Source of the DNA: Achatina immaculata
Taxonomy: Eukaryota > Mollusca > Gastropoda > Stylommatophora > Achatinidae
Assembly: GCA_009760885.1 (NCBI GenBank)
Contig: CM019701.1
Span: 40,142,960 to 40,206,959 of the forward strand
Direction of reading: 5' to 3'
Length of the DNA stretch: 64,000 bases
The first letter of the stretch is position 1, and each line of letters begins with the position of its first letter. The notes beneath the pieces are model-generated. The model was not told the origin of the DNA. It searched no databases and saw only the letters and a list, made by a program, of their open reading frames with translations. Shown here in pieces: positions 20,978-31,559 of this stretch. The position numbers were made by a program, and so were the translations under genes.

Positions 20978-23900
20978 CCCCCGTGTGGTACCCGGGATCT
21001 GCAAAGAATAGGACCACTGTACCCTACCATGCATGATCGTAAAAGGCGACTAAGGAGGGTTCAGCATAGGGCCAGCAACCCTATCTGGTAAAAAACTATC
21101 AGACTGCTACAGAAACAGAAGCAAGGGAAAAAGCAAATGCAGGTGGAAGGAGAAATGCTTATCAGGAAACTGAGCCCATGAAGGTTGTGGATGAAAGCCA
21201 GCCACTGGAAGTCCCCAGCCCGACTGCAGACCTCCTGGAACCTAAACAAAAGATGCAAATAGGCAGCTGGAATGTAAGAACACTAAACCAGACTGGAAAA
21301 CTAGCACAAACCATCAAGGAAATGCACAGATACAAACTAGACATACTAGGAATACAAGAAGCAAGATGGACAGGACAAGGCAGAAGGAAATTAACAACAC
21401 AGCACACAGAAGATACAATAATATGGTCAGGTAAAGAAGATCTTCATGAAGGAGGAGTAGCATTGATTATAACAAAAGAAGCATCAAGAGCATTGCTGAA
21501 ATGGAACCCAATAAATGAGAGATTATTATATGCACGGTTCAACTCAAGATTCACGAAGCTGTCTATTATAGTTTGTTATGCACCAACAGAAGCAGCTGAA
21601 GAGGAATTAAAAGAAGATTTTTACAACAGCCTCCAAGCCACAGTAGAAACAATACCCAAGCATGATATGCTACTCATCTTGGGCGACTTCAATGCAAAAG
21701 TAGGTGAAGGAAATGAAGATAGAAGAAGAATCATGGGAAGAGAAGGAATCGGAGAAATAAATGAAAATGGAGAAAGACTGTGCAGTTTCTGTGAAGAAAA
21801 CATGATGACCATCGGAGGGACAATTTTCCAACACAAAAACATCCATAAGGTGACTTGGAGGTCACCAGATAAAACCACAGAAAACCAAATCGATCACATA
21901 CTAATAAACAACAAGTGGAAACGGTCACTACAAGATGTGCGAGCAAGGAAAGGAGCAGATATAGGAAGTGATCACAACCTTCTGGTAGCAAAAATAAAAC
22001 TAAAATTAAGGAAAGACAGAATCGGAGAACACAGAAAGATACATTTTGATACAAGAAAACTGATAGACCAGCAAACAAGAAATGAATTCTCAATAATACT
22101 TAAGAACCGCTTCAGTGTCCTACAAGATGAAGCAGAAATGTCCATATTAGAGTTCAATAAAACACTACAGGAAACAGCAAAAGAGGTGCTGGGATATCGG
22201 AAAAGGAGAAAAGAGGAATGGATAAGTGAGACCACATGGGAAAAGATAGAGCAAAGAAAAGAAATCAAGAAAAAATTACTGAACACCAAATCACAACGGC
22301 TTAAAGAACGAGTTTTAAGTAATTATGCACAAAAAGACAAAGAAGTGAAGGAATCATGCCGTCAAGATAAACGTCAATATTATGACAACTTAGCAGAAAC
22401 AGCAGAGAAAGCAGCATATACAAATGACATGAAAACCATATATAAAATCACAAAGCAGATGACAGGTAACTTCAACACAAGATGTGAAAGTGCAGTAAGA
22501 ACACAAAATGGACAACTGGTCAGTGGAGAAAGAGAAAAAATTGAAAGATGGAGGGAACACTTTAACACCCTACTAAACAGAACACAAGCAGCACAAGCAA
22601 TAGATATACCTGAAGCAAAAGCGGAACTAAACATCAATACAGGACCAATAACAATAAATGAAGTAAAAGAGGCGATAAAGATGCTAAAATCAGACAGGGC
22701 ACCAGGTGAAGATGAAGTGACTGCTGAGATGTTGAAAGCAGAAGAAACAGAAACACCAAAACAACTTTGCCGGATATTACAACAAATTTGGGATTTAGAA
22801 AAAGCCCCAGAGGAGTGGAAAACTGGTCTTATAGTAAAACTACCAAAGAAGGGTGACCTCAGAGATTGCGGGAACTGGAGAGGCATTACCCTACTGCCAC
22901 TCACTAGTAAAGTATTTTGCAGAATAATCATCAACAGAATTGTACCAACACTTGAGGAAAAACTTCGGAAAGAGCAGGCAGGATTTAGGAAAGGAAGATC
23001 ATGCATAGACCATATATTTGTACTTAGACAAATATTAGAACAGGCAAATGAGTGGCATAGCACAACATATGCATTATTCATAGATTTTGAGAAAGCCTTT
23101 GACAGTGTCAACAGAGATGCACTGTGGAAAATCCTAAGATGGCATGGCCTCCCCCATAAAATAGTTAATGTAATCAAAGCCCTATACGAGGGTTTTCAGT
23201 GCAAAGTTATCTGTGGAGAAAATACCTCCAGCAGCTTTAGGGTACAAACAGGAGTGAAACAGGGATGTGTACTATCACCAACATTATTTATCTTGGCAGT
23301 AGACTGATTAATGAAGGAGGCAACATCAGACAAACGCAGAGGATTACAATGGACCCTTGACACAGTGCTGGAGGACCTTGACTTTGCGGACGACATTTGT
23401 CTATTATCAAGCAGTCACAAAGATATGCAAGATAAAATAAACAAGTTAACCCAGAATGCAAACAACATAGGACTAAAGATCAATGTAGGAAAAACAAAGT
23501 TAATGAAGCAAAATGTGAACAACAGAAATGTACTCAGAGTAGATAACAAGTTAGTGGAGGAGGTCAACGAATTTGTATACCTTGGCAGCAGAGTAGTAGA
23601 AAATGGAGACAGCACAGAGGACATCAACAGCAGACTTACTAGAGCAAACCAGGCTTTTGCAATGCTACAGAATATATGGAAATCAAATAAACTAAGCATA
23701 AATATGAAAATCAGGATATTTAAGAGTAATGTTCTAAGTGTACTACTCTATGGAAGTGAGTGCTGGAAAATCACCAAAACCATAGAAAACAAGTTGAATT
23801 CTTTCCAGACTAAATGTTTACGTAGAATTAAAAAAATATTTTGGCCAAACACCATAAGAAATAACATTTTATTGGCAGAAATGCAGATGAAACCACTGAC

Positions 23901-24167
23901 AACAATTATTGAGGAAAGACGCTGGCGATGGTTGGGACATGTGCTCCGAATGACAGACAACTCACTACCAAAAATAGCACTAAGATGGACACCACAGGGG
24001 AGCAGAAGTAAGGGTAGACCAAAAGAGACATGGAGAAGAACAACAGAAAGGATGTTGAGCAATAGAGGGCTCACCTGGGCAAGAGCAGAAAAAAAGGCGA
24101 AAGACAGGCATTTGTGGAAAACCCTTGCGGAAGCCCCATGTGCCCTGGGCACTTAAGGTTCAGAGAG
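20978..24167 (+). mobile_element. LINE-A, full length (3.19 kb) with 12-bp TSD
   Basis: ATGGTTATATCT occurs at 20966-20977 and again at 24168-24179, so both ends are defined. About 200 bases of 5' UTR precede the ORF, including TGATCGTAAAAGGCGACTAA and GGGCCAGCAACCCTATCTGG. The 3' UTR is about ten bases, ending GGTTCAGAGAG. There is no poly(A); the 3' end is a GA repeat. An APE endonuclease and reverse transcriptase in one ORF, a short 3' UTR and a simple-repeat 3' end point to an RTE-like LINE. It lies within LINE-C. Confidence 0.93.
21178..24156 (+). pseudogene. LINE-A endonuclease/reverse transcriptase ORF with one stop
   Basis: The frame spans 993 codons with a single internal TGA at 23305-23307 (codon 710). 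The order is: APE-type endonuclease with WNVRTL (31-36), GIQEARW (about 57), GDFNAK (169-174) and SDHN (264-267); a charged helical linker; reverse transcriptase with APGEDEVTAEM (about 508), NWRGI (about 567), EQAGFRKGRSC (599-609), FIDFEKAFD (634-642), GVKQGC (692-697) and catalytic FADD (736-739); then a basic C-terminal region with RRWRWLGHVLRM and SKGRPKETWRR. The copy at 47177 has TGG at the stop position, so the ancestral residue is Trp. As the stop precedes FADD, a protein ending there would lack polymerase activity. There is no RNase H domain. The 21178 ATG is conserved in both copies. Confidence 0.93.
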
Positions 24168-24179
24168 ATGGTTATATCT

Positions 24180-24832
24180 AAGAAACAGAATACACCAACA
24201 TGCAGTATAAAATTAAATGGAACTGTTCTAAAGCAGTTGCAGAAATTCAAATACCTTGGAGCAGTAATAACTTCAGATGGGAAATGCAGAACAGAAATTA
24301 AGAACAGAACAGATCAAGCAAAGACTGCATTTCAGAGAATGAGAAACATATTATCAAACACATCCTTATCAATGAATGTTAGAAAACGAGTCCTAAAATG
24401 CTATATTGAACCTATCTTGTTATATGGAAGTGAATCATGGACAGTAGGCAGGTCTGCACAAAAATTATTGGAAGCAGCAGAAATGTGGTTTATTAGAAGA
24501 ATGTTGTGAATTCCCTGGACAGCACAAATAACTAATGGAGAATGTTTGAGAAGAGTTGGAGATAGAAAAAATATTGTCAAAAAAATAAGAGAGAGACAAT
24601 GTACTTTCATAGGACATGCAATGAGAAGAGGGGACATTGAAAATATTATAACAATAGGAACAATAGAGGGAAGAAGAGCTAGGGGAAGACCAAGAGAAAT
24701 AATAGTGGAAGTCTGATGAGATGGTGTGAGAGGAGATCACTAACTGAGCTAATGGCCTGCATGAAGGATCATGTACTCTGGAGAAGCATAATAGCCAATG
24801 CCAGTTGGCACGGCAAATGATGATGATGATGA
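24180..24832 (+). mobile_element. LINE-C, 3' part of the copy split by LINE-A
   Basis: Continues the frame interrupted at 20977: KFKYLGAVITSDGKCRTEIK, AFQRMRNILSNTSLSMNV, PILLYGSESWTVG, EMWFIRRML, then a TGA at 24507 and a degenerate basic region. The tail is a GAT run. The next sequence is again the CCAGTTTTCTCCCACC minisatellite. Confidence 0.87.
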
Positions 24833-24847
24833 GTATACTGTGTGGAT

Positions 24848-25594
24848 AGTACTAACCAGTTTTCTCCCACCTTTTACCAGAAGCTGAGTGAATAGTGATA
24901 ACCAGTTTTCTCCCCTTTTATCTGAAGTCCTGAGAGAAAGATAATAACCAGTTTTCTCCCACCTTTTATCTGAAGTCCTGAGAGAAAGGTAATAACCAGT
25001 TTTTTCCCACCTTTTATCTTAAGTCCTGAGAGAAAGATAATAAACAGTTTTCTCCCACCTTTTATCTGAAGTCCTGAGAGAAAGATAATAACCAGTTTTT
25101 TCCCACCTTTTATCTTAAGTCCTGAGAGAAAGATAATAAACAGTTTTCTCCCACCTTTTATCTGAAGTCCTGAGAGAAAGATAATAACCAGTTTTCTCCC
25201 ACCTTTTATCTGAAGTCCTGAGAGAAAGATAATAACCAGTTTTCTCCCACCTTTTATCTGAAGTCCTGAGAGAAAGGTAATAACCAGTTTTTTCCCACCT
25301 TTTATCTGAAGTCCTGAGAGAAAGATAATAAACAGTTTTCTCCCACCTTTTATCTGAAGTCCTGAGAGATAGGTAATAACCAGTTTTTCTCTCACCTTTT
25401 ATCTGAAGTCCTGAGAGATAGGTAATAACCAGTTTTTCTCTCACCTTTTATCTGAAGTCCTGAGAGATAGGTAATAACCAGTTTTTCTCCCACCTTTTAT
25501 CTGTAGTCCTGAGAGATAGGTAATAACCACTTTTTCTCCCACCTTTTATCTCAACTCCTGAGAGATAGGTAATAACCAGTTTTTCTCCCACCTT
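24848..25594. repeat. Minisatellite, 48 bp x about 15, right part
   Basis: Units read AGTCCTGAGAGAAAGATAAT then AACCAGTTTTCTCCCACC then TTTTATCTGA. The period is a multiple of three, so long pseudo-frames arise on the minus strand. Variants (AAACAG, TTTTTTCC, AGATAGG) occur in blocks, suggesting higher-order duplication of groups of units. Confidence 0.95.
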
Positions 25595-25597
25595 GTA

Positions 25598-25656
25598 ACA
25601 GTAACCTTGAATAAACCTGGACAGTAACCCTGAATAAACCTGGACAGTAACCCTGA
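25598..25656. repeat. 23-bp tandem repeat x 2.5
   Basis: Units read CAGTAACCCTGAATAAACCT then GGA. Confidence 0.88.
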
Positions 25657-26004
25657 AGCAGAGGGACTGGAGCAAGACCCTGGTCTACTGATTTACACAG
25701 TCCTCTCTGTACCCAAACCCATAAACACACTTCACATCAAAATAGGTAAGTAAAGCCAATGGTCTCATCTCAACCAGTTCTAAAGGCTGAGAAGGCACAG
25801 AACAATCTTCATCTATGCACATATAAAAACAACAGGCTCAAAAGCTTGAGCTAACAAACAATGACAAGATAACACTCTTAACGCACATTATCTGACAACA
25901 TAAACATACAAAAGAAACCAGTAGCATGGGCGATATACAAAATACCATATTTAATGATCTTCTTTATGTAGAGACTTAAATACATTTTACACAAGGTATA
26001 CATA
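25657..26004. other. No gene recognised
   Basis: No exon or shared repeat seen. Confidence 0.5.
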
Positions 26005-26208
26005 GCTATCAAGTGGAACACAACAGGCCGAAGAAAAAGGGGCAGACCGCGTGAAACTCTGAAGAGGACATTATTAAGAGAGGCCAAGTTAACAGGCATA
26101 AAATCCTTTGTTGAGGTTGAAAGACTCGCCGAAGACAGGAAAAATTGGCGAACTACTTTGCGAGCCCTATGTGACGTCTAACGGCACGGGAAGGATATAA
26201 GATAAGAA
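26005..26208 (+). mobile_element. LINE-D, 3' end
   Basis: Encodes AIKWNTTGRRKRGRPRETLK, RTLLREAKLTGIKS and the RALCDV end, followed by GGCACGGGAAGGATATAAGA. It is 5'-truncated to about 200 bases and is very similar to 29055-29250 on the other strand. Confidence 0.87.
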
Positions 26209-26706
26209 GATACATATTTTAATAAAACAGAAATAAGCTCCTATTTAAAAAAAAACTGTAGGCTATTATGAGGAGTGTGATGATACTGATTATAAATCTT
26301 ATGTCTGAATATATGACATTCATTATATTTCAGGCTATAAATATTTACAACTGCTGTTGTTTTTCTAGAAATACTGCAAAAGATGTTAACAACGGGGACT
26401 CACTGGTAAAGCCATACCATCAGTCTTTTTTAATACTCTTTCAACATAAATATTAAAACAGCTTTTTTTAAAAATTAAATCTGAAAATAACAGCACTATT
26501 TGAAACAGCATTCACCGCACGTCTTCAAGTGAGTGAAATCTGCTATTGTACAACTATTGTTGTACTGATGCTAAGGCAAATCTGACTGTCTGACAGTAGT
26601 GATTACTGGCTGATGATAAAATTAAATTAACCCTGAAATGCATGATGAGATAAATGAAAATAATGACGGAAACTATGGGAAAAAAAGATAAACTTTATGG
26701 CAATAT
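26209..26706. other. No gene recognised
   Basis: AT-rich with no shared repeat. Confidence 0.5.
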
Positions 26707-27203
26707 AAAGAGGAGCAATGATAATAGAATATAAAACAAGGAAGGTAGAGGAGCAATGATAATGGAATATAAAACAAGGAAGGTAGAGGAGCAATGATAA
26801 TGGAATATAAAACAAGGAAGGTAGAGGAGCAATGATAATGGAATATAAAACAAGGAAGGTAGAGGAGCAATGATAATGGAATATAAAACAAGGAAGGTAG
26901 AGGAGCAATGATAATAGAATATAAAACAAGGAAGGTAGAGGAGCAATGATAATAGAATATAAAACAAGGAAGGTAGAGAGCAATGATAATGGAATATAAA
27001 ACAAGGAAGGTAGAGGAGCAATGATAATGGAATATAAAACAAGGAAGGTAGAGGAGCAATGATAATGGAATATAAAACAAGGAAGGTAGAGGAGCAATGA
27101 TAATAGAATATAAAACAAGGAAGGTAGAGGAGCAATGATAATGGAATATAAAACAAGGAAGGTAGAGGAGCAATGATAATGGAATATAAAACAAGGAAGG
27201 TAG
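26707..27203. repeat. Minisatellite, 38 bp x 13
   Basis: Almost identical units of GAGGAGCAATGATAATGGAA then TATAAAACAAGGAAGGTA. One unit lacks one base and A/G variants occur at a single site (AATAGAAT/AATGGAAT). The homogeneity suggests recent expansion. Confidence 0.96.
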
Positions 27204-27235
27204 TTAACTCAGCACTGGTACCTGAGGAGACTAGG

Positions 27236-27545
27236 AGCCATGTTAGTGCAGTGGGTCAGTCACTCGCTCGTTGACCAGGTGATCTGGTTTTGATTTCCGC
27301 TCACCACAGCGGTGTTCACACCACGGCTAGGCTCACAGAAAAACTCCCAGCCTCAAGAAAAAAATTGGGTACCAAAGGCAAAGCTCTGGGAAGGAAAAGG
27401 AATGTTGTCCTTAGTGACCGAGGTCTTGCTGACGGCGACTCTAGTCAGCAGTTTCTAGTCAACTGCTGCCTGGGCACATGGCACTTAAGGTTTGATGGTG
27501 TGCGATGACACTGATTCTCATCTCTCTATCTCACACATACACACA
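27236..27545 (+). mobile_element. SINE-D, single copy, 3' end resembling LINE-A
   Basis: The head is tRNA-like: GTTAGTGCAGTGGGTCAGTC as an A-box-like segment and GGTTTTGATTTCC as a weak B box. The body follows (AAAACTCCCAGCCTCAAG). The end contains GGGCACATGGCACTTAAGGT and a CTCTCTATCTC/CA simple repeat. GGCACTTAAGGTT is exactly the LINE-A 3' terminus. No second copy is visible in the window, so SINE status rests on architecture. Confidence 0.6.
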
Positions 27546-27705
27546 TCCCCCCCCTCTGAAAATGTGTGGAAATGAAACAAAGGCACTTGAGGAACCAGGA
27601 CTAAAAACAGTCTGAATGGAATGTTACTATTAAAAAAGTTGTAAAACTTACTGGCTGACAGACACAAAAACAAGAGACAAAAACTTTCTACAGAACACTC
27701 TAACA

Positions 27706-28213
27706 CAGTGGTTCTTGAACTATTTTGGGCTGGTACATATCCCAGGCGTCCCTTAATTTTTTTTTTCTCCCTCAGCTGAGACTGATGCCCCTGTCTCCAT
27801 CTTTTTCCCTCACCCACCCCCCACCCCCCAATATATCATCTCACTGCTCACTGGTGAGATATGAGAGAAATGATGACTGTTATCGCAATAAAAGCAGACA
27901 GACAAAATGTACTTTGTGCCCGTCTCTTTCACAAGGATACCAAAAGAGCAAAGTGTTTAAATTTTCATCTGTTTTTTTTTTTTATCTGCTGCGTTGTTTT
28001 CGTATGTGATCCCTGAGAAGGGCTTTGGCTGAAATATTGGATTGTTGTAAGTTCTTCAAATATACATGTTCCTCTTACTTTCTACCACCTTCAGTCTTGC
28101 CCACTTTCCTCACTCATTCTATCTTTTTTTTTTTTTTTTAAAGTGAACCGTACTCTTCTGTCTACCTTCATACCCCCCTTCTGGGAATGGTATAGCCCAC
28201 TTTGAAACCACTG
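27706..28213. mobile_element. hAT-like MITE, 508 bp, containing another repeat
   Basis: The left end is CAGTGGTTCTTGAACTATTT and the right end, reverse-complemented, is CAGTGGTTTCAAAGTGGGC. The adjacent octamers CTCTAACA (27698-27705) and GTCTAACT (28214-28221) share TCTAAC, consistent with an 8-bp hAT duplication that has drifted. There is no transposase. The interior 27838-28130 is homologous to 43585-43850. Confidence 0.7.
27838..28130 (+). repeat. Dispersed repeat with hammerhead-like motif, copy 1
   Basis: Shared with 43585-43850 (other strand): a TTTGTGCC block, GGATACCAAAAGAGC, and CTTACTTTCTACCACC. At 28011-28040 it reads CCCTGAGAAGGGCTTTGGCT then GAAATATTGG, which has the CUGA...stem...GAAA order of a hammerhead core but with substitutions. 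It may be a relic of a Penelope-like terminal repeat. Confidence 0.5.
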
Positions 28214-28224
28214 GTCTAACTTCT

Positions 28225-28395
28225 TCAACTTTCCGACCCATTAAGGCTTACTACTGCAGATAAAGCCTCCATTTCTCTCTATTCCTAATCTTCTCTCTCC
28301 AGCTGCTGACGCAAATTTCTTTTATATCCTCTTCTATGTTGTCTTTCCATCTCTGTCTTGGTCTACCTCTTGGTCTTGTTTCCCTCATACTGGTC
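28225..28395 (-). mobile_element. LINE fragment, C-terminal region, unassigned family
   Basis: The minus strand reads ETRPRGRPRQRWKDNIEEDI then KEIC and LGIERNGGFICS. The GRPRQRW element is the basic C-terminal signature of RTE-like LINE polyproteins. No other copy of this family is in the window. Confidence 0.6.
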
Positions 28396-28508
28396 TAACA
28401 GCATAACAAAAGTAAAGAACTTTGAGTTATACAACATAAATCAAAATTTTTTTTGTAAAAGTGATTTTAAAAAAAAATTCTGTTCACTCTATACATGTTT
28501 TTACTGTC

Positions 28509-28738
28509 CAGCAGAGAGAATTTATAAATTCCCAATTCAGTCCTTCCAGAAGACAGAATTTATAAATTCCCAATTCAGTCCTTCCAGAAGACAAAATTTA
28601 TAAATTCCCAATTCAGTCCTTCCAGAAGACAGAATTTATAAATTCACAATTCAATCCTTCTAGAAGACAGAATTTATAAATTCACAATTCAATCCTTCCA
28701 GAAGACAGAATTTATAAATTCACAATTCAGTCCATCCA
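28509..28738. repeat. Minisatellite, 38 bp x 6
   Basis: Units read AGAAGACAGAATTTATAAAT then TCCCAATTCAGTCCTTCC. Later units have TCACAATTCAATCC. Confidence 0.94.
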
Positions 28739-29043
28739 GCATATGAAAATAAGTACATTTTATCTATTTCTTTTTTTCAATAGTACGATTTCGCCATAAG
28801 GAAAGATATACAAAATATATTTTTACACTGACAAAAATACCATCAATATAACAAGGCAAATTAACTGCAAAACAATACAAAAGGTTACAAAAAAGCAACA
28901 GCTCTGAGAGTTAAATTTTTGACATCTGATGTGAGAACATAGAAGAGATGTTGAATTGCCTGTTTTCTTGAATCAGTAAGATGACAGAACTAACAGGAGT
29001 AAAATCAGCATCCATTTTGCCTTTATTGTTATTTTGAATAACA
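28739..29043. other. No gene recognised
   Basis: AT-rich flank of the LINE-D insertion. Confidence 0.5.
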
Positions 29044-29054
29044 GGTCTTGATTA

Positions 29055-31405
29055 TCTTATATCCTTCTCATGGCATTATATGTCACATAGGGCTTGCAAG
29101 GTAGTACGCCAAGTTTTTCTGTTCTCAGCGAGTTTTTCAACCTCATAAGGGGATTTTATGCCTATTAATTTGGCCTCACTTAACAATGTCCTCTTCAGAG
29201 TTTCACGCGGTCTGCCTCTTTTTCTTCGGCCTGTTGTGTTCCACTTGATAGCTTGTTTTGGGATTCTCTGATCGTTTCTTCTCGTCATGTGACCAACGTA
29301 TGTCCACCTCCTTTTCCTGATCACCCATGAGACTGGTTGTTGTTTGCTCATCTGTCTTATCTCTGTATTGCTCTTGAATTTGTTCCACTTGATGTTTTCA
29401 AAAGAGTCTAATTTCTTGTCTATTTCTTTAGTTGTTTTCCAGCTTTCGCATGCATAAATGAGGGTAGATATTACATTTGAATTGAATAGTCTTAACTTGG
29501 TTTTTGTGCTTATAACTTTTCAATGCTATATGTTCTAAAGATTCTTGAAGATTGATGCTGCTTTTGCAATTCTAATTCTAACTTCCATCCTGGTCTATAC
29601 AATTGCCAAGGTTTTTCTTCAACATCTGTCCCTTCTATGTGTATTTTTCATTTTGATTAATGGAAAGTTCCATTATTTTTGTTTTGTCCTTGTTAATTTC
29701 AAGTCCTATTTTGCTAGCCAGTGAAGACAGGATATCTGTTTTTTCTTGCATGCAATTCACATTGTTACTGATAAGAGTTATGTCATCAGCAAAATCAAGA
29801 TCTTCTAGTTGGGTCCCATGTACTCACTCAATACCTATGTTACCTGTGCAGCATTTTTTCATTATGAAGTCTACTGCAATTCCAAAAAGCAAAGGAGACA
29901 GTAGAAATCCTTGTTTCATGCCTGTTTCAATCTGGAACCATTCGCTCATCCCTTCCTCTGTTTGGACTGCACAAACCTATCCATTGAGAGACATTGTTGA
30001 CAATTTTAGATGGTATTCCATACAGACTCAAAATTCTCCACAATGAATCTCTGTGTATGCTATCAAATGCCTTTTTAAAGTCTATGAAGTTCAGTATTAA
30101 TGGTTTCTGCTTTTCAATATGTTCTTCAAGTATTATTCTTAGAGCAAAGATCTTGTCGAGACAGCTTCTCCCTTTTCGAAATCCTGCTTGTTCTTCTCTC
30201 ATTGCAGTATCCACTATATCTTTAAGTCTATTCAAAATGACCTTGCAAAATACTTTTGACACAAATGGTACTAAGGTTACTCCTCTCCAATTCTTATTGT
30301 TGCTAAGGTTGCCTTTTTTTGGTATTTTAACAATGATTGCTTTTTTTCCATTTAGAAGGGACCTTTTTTTCTTTCCAAATCTTACTAAACATTCTCTGTG
30401 GTTGTCTCATGTTGTCACTATTGATAGCTTTTAACATTTCTGGTGTTATTTCATCTTCACCTGCAGCTTTGTTGTTAGCCATTAAATTCACTGCTGTTTC
30501 AATTTCATGCAATGTAATTTCATCTAGATTGACATTTAGCTGTAGGGTTGGTAAGTTGGTTTCATGGTTTATCAATTCCTTTGGGTGTGGTCGATTAACT
30601 ATTTCTTGGAAGTGTTCAGCCTAACTTAGATTTTGGTCTTTACTTGATTTTAAAAGGGTTCCAGTTTTGGTAAGGATTGGTCTCTCTTTAGATGTAATAG
30701 TACCTGTTAGCGTCTTTTGTATGTTATATAAAGTTTCGCTGTCTCCTGTTTTTGCTGCTTTTTCTGCCTCTTTCATCATATTGTCTATGTATTCTCTTTT
30801 ATCTCTTCTAGCTGAACTTTTTACTTTCTTGTCTATTTCTTTGTATGGTGCTTTCACCAGATCTTTTCCAAGATCTGTCTTTACATTCAACATGTCTAAT
30901 TTGGCAGCTTGTCTTTCATGTATGTACTTCCTGTGTTTTCTAATATCCTTGCTTTTCTATTTGGTTTCTTTCAGTCCAGCGCTTGCTTTTGGTGCTGTGA
31001 TTATGGCTGTGCTGTAAGAATTCCATAATTCATCTATACCTACCTCCTCTACTTCACTGAGTGTTGTGGAATGATTTGCATGTTCCTGATTGAAATTACT
31101 GTTAGTATTCTCTTCTTGTAGGCTGTGGCTGTTTATCTTTCTGTGTATTGATTTCTTGTGTTGGCTTTTCAGTTTTAGTTTTATATTCCCTATACACAGA
31201 TTGTGATCACTGTTGACATCTGCACCCCTATATGCCCTTACATCTATCAGAGATGTTCTGTATTGCTTTCTAATACAAAAATGATCAATCTGGTTTCTAG
31301 TTATATCATCTGGAGATATCCTCGTTGTTTTATGTATCTCTTTGTGTGGAAATATTGTGCCTCCAATGACCATATTTCCACACAAAGAGATACGTAAAAC
31401 AACGT
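29055..31405 (-). mobile_element. LINE-D, 2.35-kb 5'-truncated copy with 11-bp TSD
   Basis: GGTCTTGATTA occurs at 29044-29054 and 31406-31416 and defines the insertion. The minus strand encodes, in broken frames: the end of the endonuclease (MVIGGTIFPHKEIHKTTR, NQIDHF, DVNSDHN near 31200-31220), a linker, NNKAAGEDEITPEMLKA, EEQAGFRKGRSCLDKIFALR, NFIDFKKAFDSIHRD, catalytic FADD (about 29783-29794), then the C-terminal QQPVSWVIRKRRW and RRKRGRPRETLKR. The element 3' end is the GGATATAAGATA sequence. Multiple frameshifts make it a pseudogene. Its 5' end is an inverted 32-base copy of its own sequence. Confidence 0.92.
31324..31403. repeat. Fold-back: 32-bp inverted repeat, 16-base spacer, at LINE-D 5' end
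   Basis: Arms 31324-31355 and 31372-31403 are reverse complements with one mismatch (TATGTATC/TACGTATC). The left arm and spacer are ordinary LINE-D coding sequence (GGTIFPHKEIHK region). The right arm is an inverted duplicate that touches the target duplication, two bases away. Confidence 0.93.
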
Positions 31406-31559
31406 GGTCTTGATTAGCTGCAGTAAAATTCATATTTTCTTTTCTCATCATTTTTGGACATGTTACATATAGTTTGATGAATCAAAACAATGAAGTGTTA
31501 GTGATGAAAAGATCATATGTAAACAGACAGTTAATAAACACCTACTATGTTTTATACTG

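Noticed and set aside
22380..23177. 265-codon open frame on the strand opposite LINE-A (also 48166-48780)
   Set aside because: Antisense shadow of the conserved reverse-transcriptase ORF; no domain and no independent conservation.
24874..25395. 173-codon frame with a 16-residue repeat, resembling a repeat protein
   Set aside because: The 48-bp minisatellite is a multiple of three; no non-repeat coding sequence flanks it.
20325..25594. CRISPR-like array of regularly spaced repeats
   Set aside because: Units are contiguous tandem repeats without unique spacers, in a eukaryotic context with LINEs and spliced genes. The same holds for the other arrays.
26627..27194. Three overlapping minus-strand frames of 150-173 codons, hydrophobic
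   Set aside because: All three frames are open across the 38-bp minisatellite, which shows the array and not selection is responsible.
31406..31451. N-terminal extension of the LINE-D endonuclease frame (MMRKENMNF...)
   Set aside because: The TSD places this outside the element; the frame runs by chance from flank through the fold-back arm.
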